DNA from: an uncultured Megasphaera sp.
Lineage (GTDB): Bacteria; Bacillota; Negativicutes; Veillonellales; Megasphaeraceae
DNA length: 64,000 nt
Direction of reading: 5' to 3'
Assembly: GCA_934202965.1 (NCBI GenBank)
Contig: CAKPYN010000010.1
Span: forward strand, 1 to 64,000
Below the pieces are notes generated by a model. The model saw only the letters and a program-made list of their open reading frames with translations. It searched no databases and had not been told where the DNA came from. This document shows positions 59,205-64,000 of this stretch, piece after piece (positions within the stretch are counted from its first letter, which is position 1; every line of letters begins with the position of its first letter). Made by a program: the position numbers and the translations under genes.

Positions 59205-59243
59205 ACCGCCCTTACTAGTTGGTCGCTGTATGGCGGTTTATTT
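59199..59243. terminator. Bidirectional terminator shared by convergent RNAs
   Basis: A perfect 12-bp stem AAATAAACCGCC (59199-59210) with GGCGGTTTATTT (59232-59243). It overlaps the peptide stop codon and can end both the peptide mRNA and the antisense RNA. Confidence 0.75.
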
Positions 59244-59330
59244 AAATAACCATATGGGACACTAGAACCGTTTATCGTTGTAGTGTCTTTTTCTATGCTT
59301 ATTATAATCTGTGATCCTGCATAACGTCAA
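59200..59330 (-). ncRNA. Putative antisense RNA (type I antitoxin) and its promoter
   Basis: On the minus strand TTGACG (plus 59325-59330), an 18-base spacer and TATAAT (59301-59306) would start an RNA near 59294. It would run through GGTTCTAGTGTCCC and end at the shared AAATAAACCGCC hairpin, so it is about 90-95 bases long and fully complementary to the 3' part of the peptide mRNA. No ORF of note lies in it. Layout matches convergent type I modules of Firmicutes. Confidence 0.55.
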
Positions 59331-59580
59331 GTGGTTTCTTGCGGATCTTACATATCAGGCTTAGCAAGAATATATATACGCCAAAAACAAACGATGGCAA
59401 GATTTCATTTTTTCCATTCATACATTTTTTATCATTCTCATTCGTTTGTGTCGCATTTCCCATTCCAAACTTTATTATACAGGTGCTTATAAATTTTAGT
59501 ATAATCACTTATAAATAAGCCCCCTCCTTTTCGCTTCGATAGCTGCAGGAGGGGGTGTTTGAAATTATACATGTATAAGA
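59331..59580. other. Intergenic region with a GC-rich hairpin
   Basis: No convincing gene. The only clear structure is CCCCCTCCT (59520-59528) with AGGAGGGGG (59547-59555), which on the minus strand follows the secreted-protein gene at 59581 and may be its terminator, although the U-run is weak. Confidence 0.5.
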
Positions 59581-60363
59581 CTACATAACGTCCAACTGTA
59601 CAAAGTTTTCGCCAAAACGCAAATATTCGCCTTGCGGTAATTTATATGCCGTAGATACTACGCCTGCTTCTGTAGGAATGCTTGGGGTGGATTCCAGGCC
59701 GTAGGTCTGCGCATAGGTTTCAGCTGTGCTTTCGGCAGTTAAGCCGGATTTACCAAATTTTAAGTCACTGCCTTTATACATGCGAATGGCCATGACAATG
59801 CCACCCTGCAGGTATACATCCATATGATGCGCACCATATGCCCAGCGTTCCATGCCCTGGTCTTCTTTGACGGTATCCGGCTGCTGATATGCCGCTTCCA
59901 AATCCGATTTTGTCATGCCGATATATATACCGCCTATGGATTCATTATATTCCGGTTGTACGGATCGGCGCAATGGCATTTTATCATCAACAATCAAATA
60001 CTGATGGGATTTATGGCCCAATAAATCGAGTTTCATCGACCGTTGTCCTTCAGATTCTGTCACTTGAAAGTGACCAGTCCGTGGATAATCATAGGTACAT
60101 CCTTTATCTGCCGTAACAGCACAGCCATTAATCGTACTTCCCTGTACCGTCATAACTAAATTTCCTTTAATACTGTACCATTCTCCTTCTGCCGGTTCCA
60201 ACCATTCTGCAGCTTGTGCGTCACCGCTTGTAGGGGTAACTGTTTGAATCGTTACAGTTGCTGTTGTATCCGTCGTTTCCTTTGCATCTTCAGCTGCGCA
60301 AATCATTGGCATACTCAATGCCATCATGGCGCAAATCATCATACCTTTCACTATACGTTTCAC
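59581..60363 (-). CDS. Secreted protein with a SmpA/OmlA-like repeat
   Basis: A 260-residue exported protein. A signal peptide (MMICAMMALSMPMICAAED) is followed by a Thr-rich linker, a domain around WYSIKGNLVMTVQGSTINGC, and a C-terminal BamE/SmpA-like unit: IYIGMTKSDLEAAYQQPDTV. It shares this unit with the smaller secreted protein at 18078-18560. I chose the GTG at 60363, which has AGGGAG upstream and begins the signal peptide at KRIVKG; the frame to 60441 lacks a ribosome site. Function is unknown; periplasmic or surface location is likely. Confidence 0.75.
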   Translation of the reverse strand: MKRIVKGMMICAMMALSMPMICAAEDAKETTDTTATVTIQTVTPTSGDAQAAEWLEPAEGEWYSIKGNLVMTVQGSTINGCAVTADKGCTYDYPRTGHFQVTESEGQRSMKLDLLGHKSHQYLIVDDKMPLRRSVQPEYNESIGGIYIGMTKSDLEAAYQQPDTVKEDQGMERWAYGAHHMDVYLQGGIVMAIRMYKGSDLKFGKSGLTAESTAETYAQTYGLESTPSIPTEAGVVSTAYKLPQGEYLRFGENFVQLDVM

Positions 60364-60533
60364 AATATGTCGCTCCCTTATATGAATGAATAATTCCTGT
60401 TTGCAAAAGAATATTATACGCTCCTCTAAAGCGGAAAACAACTATTCTCAGTAGAAATTCTCCACACTGTATATCGCAACTTCTGTCTTTTCTCGTGTAT
60501 AATAATGCTATATCCAAAAAAGGAGGTTCTACT

Positions 60534-61061
60534 ATGAATATTACCGTATACTGCGGGGCAAATGCAGGAAATAATCATATATACAAAACAAAAGCAATCG
60601 AACTAGGTACCTGGATAGGAACTCATCATCATACACTTATTTATGGCGGCGGCCGTACAGGTCTGATGGGAATGACTGCTGATGCCGTTTTGCAAAACGG
60701 CGGCAAGGTCATCGGCATCATTCCAACGTTTTTAAAAACACCGGAAGAAGCACACACGGCGTTGACACAGCTGATTACGGTAGAAACCATGGCCGAACGC
60801 AAAACGATGATGAGTTCATTAGGCGAGGCCTATATTGCTCTTCCCGGCGGTGTAGGTACATTAGAAGAAATCGCAGAAGTAATTTCCGCGGCGCGTCTGG
60901 GACTTCATCATAAATCTTGCATTATCTATAATATCAACCATATATATTCCTATCTAGAAAAGCAACTAGATATCATGGTTCATGAAAGATTTCTCCAGCC
61001 CCAAGGACGTCAAAACGTTCATTTTGTTACTACGTTACAGGAAATAATGCAATTACTATAA
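60534..61061 (+). CDS. LOG-family nucleotide phosphoribohydrolase
   Basis: A 175-residue Rossmann-like protein. TLIYGGGRTGLMGMTADAVL and the LPGGVGTLEEIAEVISAARL motif are the LOG/TIGR00730 hallmarks, with catalytic Arg and Glu in MAERKTMM and GTLEE. The enzymes hydrolyse AMP and other nucleoside 5'-monophosphates to base and ribose-5-phosphate; in plants they make cytokinins. The ATG at 60534 follows AAGGAGG. Monocistronic, ended by a hairpin at 61143-61191. Confidence 0.92.
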   Translation: MNITVYCGANAGNNHIYKTKAIELGTWIGTHHHTLIYGGGRTGLMGMTADAVLQNGGKVIGIIPTFLKTPEEAHTALTQLITVETMAERKTMMSSLGEAYIALPGGVGTLEEIAEVISAARLGLHHKSCIIYNINHIYSYLEKQLDIMVHERFLQPQGRQNVHFVTTLQEIMQLL

Positions 61062-61142
61062 TTTGTTAATACGATACAGCGCAAATATCCTGTCACTAGT
61101 TTGTTTTCATGGCTCATATATCATTATTTTTTCTACAAAAAA

Positions 61143-61191
61143 AACGGCCTTCCTGTTCGCATAGTTCAATTCTATTAACAGGAAAACCGTT
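61143..61191. terminator. Terminator-like hairpin between LOG and PHP genes
   Basis: AACGGCCTTCCTGTT (61143-61157) pairs with AACAGGAAAACCGTT (61177-61191) with small mismatches; A-rich on its left side, so best placed to end the minus-strand PHP gene, but convergent use is possible. Confidence 0.65.
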
Positions 61192-61224
61192 CATTGGTAT
61201 CAAAACAGGCATTGAGATAGTTTT

Positions 61225-61944
61225 CTATTTATGATGACTGTCCAAAAACGCCTGCAGCCGTTCCATCGATGTATTAATAATTTGTGTTTCCGGAATACCC
61301 GCTTCTTCTACTAACGGCAAGGCATAGTCAAAAATCCCCAGTCGTTTATGATAATGGGCATCGGAATTGATGCTGATTAATGCTCCATATTTTTTAACAG
61401 CTTTTAATAATTCTTTACAAATCGGTTCACTTCCTGGGCGAGCCTGCGGAGAGCTGTCATTAATTTCAATAGCTTTATGATACTGAACAGCAGCCTGCAC
61501 AACTGCCTCTACGTCAATCGGATACTTAGGACTGTCCGGATGCCCCAGGATGTCTACATAAGGATTCTTTAAGCCTTGAATCAACATATTTGTTACTTCG
61601 TCTCGACTGCCTGTCGGTGAACAGTCTGTATGACAGCTGGCAATCACAATATCCAGCTTGGATAATTGCTCTAACGTAAAATCTAATGTACCATCCAGTT
61701 TCATATAATTGGCTTCGGTTCCGCAATATACTTTGACGCCTTTAAATTCTCGCGGAATGTCCCGATACGTATTAAAATAGCTCCAGCTGACACTGCCGGG
61801 ATAGCCGATACCGTGTTCTGTCAGCCCTACTGCAGACAATCCTTTATCTACTGCTTCCTGCATAACTTCCGTAACCGTGCTAAATCCGTGGCCGCAAGCA
61901 ATCGTGTGCGTATGTAAATCAGCTATCATATGTATATGTCCCAT
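61225..61944 (-). CDS. PHP-domain phosphoesterase (YcdX-like)
   Basis: A 239-residue PHP metal hydrolase. MIADLHTHTIACGHGFSTVT carries the first metal-binding His residues, GLSAVGLTEHGIGYPG the next, and VIASCHTDCSPTGSRDE plus ISINSDAHYHKRLG the rest. YcdX proteins are trinuclear-zinc phosphatases of uncertain substrate. GGAGGAG precedes the ATG at 61944; a second ATG five codons later is also possible. Stand-alone gene. Confidence 0.88.
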   Translation of the reverse strand: MGHIHMIADLHTHTIACGHGFSTVTEVMQEAVDKGLSAVGLTEHGIGYPGSVSWSYFNTYRDIPREFKGVKVYCGTEANYMKLDGTLDFTLEQLSKLDIVIASCHTDCSPTGSRDEVTNMLIQGLKNPYVDILGHPDSPKYPIDVEAVVQAAVQYHKAIEINDSSPQARPGSEPICKELLKAVKKYGALISINSDAHYHKRLGIFDYALPLVEEAGIPETQIINTSMERLQAFLDSHHK

Positions 61945-62113
61945 ATGTACTCCTCCTAATATATCATTACTTTACTTTATCATATCATACAGATGATAGA
62001 GTTAGAAGCAAACTATGCTATCATTTTCTCATTATAATGATAATGTTATGAGCATATTACATATGTATTGGTTCCTTACGTCATAACACAGCAAAAAATA
62101 TACCCATACAAAA

Positions 62114-62149
62114 AACCGTGAAATAATGGAAATCCATCATTTCACGGTT
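62114..62149 (-). terminator. Terminator of rpsF-ssb-rpsR
   Basis: AACCGTGAAAT (62114-62124) pairs with ATTTCACGGTT (62139-62149); on the minus strand it is followed by U6. It lies 14 bases after the rpsR stop. Confidence 0.9.
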
Positions 62150-62162
62150 CGGTATACTGTTA

Positions 62163-62393
62163 TTATTCAGCTGTGTACGGAAGCAAAGCAATAGCTCTTG
62201 CACGTTTGATAGCAACAGTAAGTTTACGCTGATGTTTAGCGCAAACGCCAGAGATACGGCGCGGCAAAATTTTACCACGTTCTGTTGTAAAACGGCGAAG
62301 TTTTGCAATATCTTTGTAATCGATCTGTTCAGCATGATCTACGCAGAAAGTGCATACTTTTCTTCTCGGTTTTCTTGAGCGTTCTCTTCTCAT
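62163..62393 (-). CDS. rpsR: 30S ribosomal protein S18
   Basis: A 76-residue basic protein with CTFCVDHAEQIDYKDIAKLR and RRISGVCAKHQRKLTVAIKR, standard S18 sequence. The CTFC and later Cys suggest the zinc-binding form. The ATG at 62393 has GGAGG upstream; a frame extending to 62411 does not. Third gene of rpsF-ssb-rpsR. Confidence 0.97.
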   Translation of the reverse strand: MRRERSRKPRRKVCTFCVDHAEQIDYKDIAKLRRFTTERGKILPRRISGVCAKHQRKLTVAIKRARAIALLPYTAE

Positions 62394-62435
62394 GTATAGT
62401 TCCTCCTTCAAAATTTAGAAGGGTTGTGTTTGACA

Positions 62436-62876
62436 TTAAAATGGGATTTCTTCATCACTTGCATCAGAACCCATGCTACTAAAGCTGGTGTTCGGTGCTG
62501 CTGGCTTCGGTTGTGGAGCACTTGCGTGCTGTGCCGGAGCGGATGCATGTTCTGTTCCCAATGTCTGGGCAACCATGTCGCAAACGACTTCTGTACGATA
62601 CCGTTTTTGGCCATCCGGTGTTTCATAGGAACGAACAGAAATACGTCCCTGTACAAAAACCCGACTGCCTTTTGACAAGCTGTTGCCACAGTTTTCCGCC
62701 AAATTACCCCAAGCAACACAAGGAATAAAATCAGTTAATTCTCGCTGTTCTGTACTGCCTGCCGGGATATACGTCCGTGTGCATGCTACAGTAAACATAG
62801 CGACGGCTCTGCCTGTTTTCGTAAAACGAATTTCAGGGTCACGAGCTAAGTTTCCCAATAATTGTACTGAATTCAT
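62436..62876 (-). CDS. ssb: Single-stranded DNA-binding protein
   Basis: A 146-residue OB-fold protein. It opens NSVQLLGNLARDPEIRFTKT, contains VQGRISVRSYETPDGQKRYR, then a Gln/Ala/Pro-rich flexible linker, and ends in the acidic tip DASDEEIPF that recruits partner proteins. It coats single-stranded DNA during replication and repair. Between rpsF and rpsR, the classic arrangement. Confidence 0.97.
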   Translation of the reverse strand: MNSVQLLGNLARDPEIRFTKTGRAVAMFTVACTRTYIPAGSTEQRELTDFIPCVAWGNLAENCGNSLSKGSRVFVQGRISVRSYETPDGQKRYRTEVVCDMVAQTLGTEHASAPAQHASAPQPKPAAPNTSFSSMGSDASDEEIPF

Positions 62877-62892
62877 ACCTTTGCGCCTCCGG

Positions 62893-63177
62893 TTATTCGT
62901 CGATCTTGACGATCAAGTGTTTCAGGATTTCGTCGCGGATTTTCATAACGCGGTCGATTTCTTTGATAGTAGCAGGTTCTGCTTCAAAGTTAATCAATAC
63001 ATAGTAGCCATCAGCCTGTTTTTTTACAGGATATGCTAAATGACGTTTACCCCAACGATCTACCTTTTCAATATTGCAACCATTTTTTGTAAGCAAATCA
63101 GATACGAATGTAACGATAGGATCTACTTCTGTTTCTTCGAGCGGTTTTGCAATAAACATGACTTCGTACTTGTTCAC
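62893..63177 (-). CDS. rpsF: 30S ribosomal protein S6
   Basis: A 94-residue S6 protein: VNKYEVMFIAKPLEETEVDP at the start, NIEKVDRWGKRHLAYPVKKQ and YYVLINFEAEPATIKEIDRV. I chose the GTG at 63177 because GAGGAGGTG lies just upstream and the homologues start here; the frame goes on to 63201. First gene of the operon. S6 pairs with S18 in the ribosome platform. Confidence 0.95.
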   Translation of the reverse strand: MNKYEVMFIAKPLEETEVDPIVTFVSDLLTKNGCNIEKVDRWGKRHLAYPVKKQADGYYVLINFEAEPATIKEIDRVMKIRDEILKHLIVKIDE

Positions 63178-63179
63178 GA

Positions 63180-63281
63180 AATCACCTCCTCTTTTGGACA
63201 TATGACCCTTCCCACAGAAGGGTTAGGAGCTTGACACAATTCAAGCTTTTATATTATATCATTCTAGCTTATCGATTTCAA
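63180..63281 (-). promoter_or_regulatory. rpsF operon promoter and leader hairpin
   Basis: TTGAAA (plus 63276-63281) and TATAAT (63253-63258) on the minus strand with a 17-base spacer. The leader contains a hairpin, ACCCTTCTGTGGGAAGGGT on the minus strand, close to the ribosome site. An S6:S18 autoregulatory element is known in this position, but I could not confirm its conserved bulge. Confidence 0.6.
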
Positions 63282-63362
63282 CTCTTTTTTTCGCAATTTG
63301 TCCATGATATAGTCATACTATCTTATAAATTTTGCAATCGTCTATGCCCGAGGTGAAAGACA

Positions 63363-64000
63363 ATGACTCTATTTCGCTCATCTAACGCATCTATGTTAGC
63401 TGCTGACATCACGCTTCTTCTCGTTGCCGCTATTTGGGGCGGCGGGTTTATTGCCGCTAAAGAAGCCCTGACAACGATGACGCCTTTTGGCATTTTAAGT
63501 ACCCGCTTTCTATTATCCAGTGCCGTTATGCTGGTTTTATTTTTTCCTACTGTTCGCGCGTGCACTAAAAAAGACATCCAATTTGGCATCCTACTCGGTA
63601 TCATTCAGTATATTTCCTTTATTTTTCAGCTGAAAGGATTAGCCTTAACGACCGTAGAAAAACAATCATTCCTAGTAACAGCCTATGTCATTTTCGTTCC
63701 CTTTTTTTCTTGGATAGCTACGCGAAAGGCTATCCGCAGACGAGATGTTATCTGTGCCCTCCTAGCTTTTATCGGCTTAGGGCTCTTGTGCCTGCATTCA
63801 GAAAACTTCATCCCCAATACAGGCGATATGCTTTCTCTCGGCTTTGCTGTCGGCTTTGCCATACAAATCGTCTATGTCGGCAATTTCGTTAAAAGTGCAA
63901 ATATATTTGCCATGACGTGCATCCAGTTTTTGACTACGGGCCTGCTCGCCCTTCCATTTCTCGATGTTTCCGGCTTACTGACTGCCGACACGGCCGCCAT
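63363..64000 (+). CDS. EamA/DMT-family transporter (partial, runs off the window)
   Basis: From the ATG at 63363, preceded by GAGGTG, the frame is open to the window end, giving over 210 residues with at least six hydrophobic helices. ITLLLVAAIWGGGFIAAKEA begins the first EamA repeat, and LKGLALTTVEKQSFLVTAYV is typical of the third and fourth helices in the drug/metabolite transporter family. Substrate unknown; such proteins export amino acids or metabolites. The C-terminal repeat lies outside. Confidence 0.88.
   Translation, partial: MTLFRSSNASMLAADITLLLVAAIWGGGFIAAKEALTTMTPFGILSTRFLLSSAVMLVLFFPTVRACTKKDIQFGILLGIIQYISFIFQLKGLALTTVEKQSFLVTAYVIFVPFFSWIATRKAIRRRDVICALLAFIGLGLLCLHSENFIPNTGDMLSLGFAVGFAIQIVYVGNFVKSANIFAMTCIQFLTTGLLALPFLDVSGLLTADTAA

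Larger units (their letters stand above)
59062..59287. repeat. Imperfect inverted repeat enclosing the small-peptide gene
   Basis: CGGTTCTTGTGTCCC (59083-59097) pairs with GGGACACTAGAACCG (59256-59270) at 14 of 15 positions, and CACTACAA (59064-59071) with TTGTAGTG (59278-59285), followed by T5. In the peptide mRNA these would form a 5'-3' long-range stem. Because the arms are inverted, the antisense RNA has a 5' region almost the same as that of the mRNA. A small mobile element with terminal repeats is an alternative reading. Confidence 0.75.

Noticed and set aside
59302..59508. A 68-codon minus-strand ORF next to the toxin-like locus
   Set aside because: No ribosome site, unremarkable sequence, and it overlaps the opposing promoter.
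63180..63250. S6:S18-binding leader RNA before rpsF
   Set aside because: A hairpin is present, but I could not identify the conserved bulge needed to call the element.

Overview
The window reads as chromosomal DNA of an anaerobic, amino-acid- and organic-acid-fermenting Firmicute, most likely a Negativicute (Veillonellales, Megasphaera/Dialister-like). The grounds are a T-box-controlled ilv operon, tandem thiamine riboswitches before thiSFGH, an rpsF-ssb-rpsR operon, sigma-54 with PAS/AAA+ activators, indolepyruvate:ferredoxin oxidoreductase, CoA-transferase and aspartase. Base composition looks like low-to-mid 40s % GC by eye. The genus is an inference and no marker was searched.

Layout. 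1-1.2 kb: a truncated TnpB remnant, a small conserved protein and a divergent HxlR regulator. 1.2-7.7 kb: BASS transporter and ilvD-ilvN-ilvB-ilvC on the minus strand, read from one promoter through an Ile-type T-box leader. 7.8-12.2 kb: DUF815 ATPase, amino-acid permease, an HMP-PP-riboswitch-like element, thiE/tenI and a cysteine hydrolase. 12.3-16.7 kb: two head-to-head gene fragments (Fe-ADH and AMP-ligase) joined by an apparent deletion, rpoN, and a sigma-54 activator with an in-frame stop. 16.8-23 kb: DUF134-Mrp, secreted proteins, NCS2 permease, DUF47-PiT phosphate uptake. 23.2-28.3 kb: sulfur amino acid and gamma-glutamyl degradation. 28.4-32.6 kb: lipid kinase and thiSFGH behind tandem TPP and HMP-PP elements. 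32.6-43.9 kb: a run of amino-acid/2-oxoacid catabolic genes (iorAB, permease, aminotransferase, CoA-transferase, MFS, M20 hydrolase) divergent from a sigma-54 activator. 44-52.7 kb: two GntR/FCD regulators and a hexonate/hexuronate route (uxuA, uxuB, gulonate-type dehydrogenase, MFS, kdgK, eda). 52.9-58.6 kb: D-2-hydroxyacid dehydrogenase, exonuclease, metallopeptidase, aspA, ferredoxin, nitrilase. 58.8-59.3 kb: tRNA-Thr and a compact locus that looks like a type I toxin-antitoxin module. 59.5-64 kb: secreted protein, LOG, PHP hydrolase, rpsF-ssb-rpsR, and an EamA transporter running off the edge.

How the genes fit together. Branched-chain synthesis is set by uncharged tRNA. Thiazole synthesis appears to be set by both end product (TPP) and partner precursor (HMP-PP). 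The iorAB block would turn aromatic amino acids into aryl-acetyl-CoA and acids with reduced ferredoxin. The uxu block would turn a C6 sugar acid into pyruvate and glyceraldehyde-3-phosphate.

A striking feature is the number of broken genes: a 5'-truncated tnpB, two genes truncated at one junction, a nonsense codon in an activator, a frameshifted permease, a codon-3 stop in an MFS gene and a leftover 5' end of a flavoprotein gene. Either this genome is losing accessory functions or the assembly carries point errors. The best candidate for something undescribed is the small hydrophobic-peptide locus at 59.02-59.33 kb.
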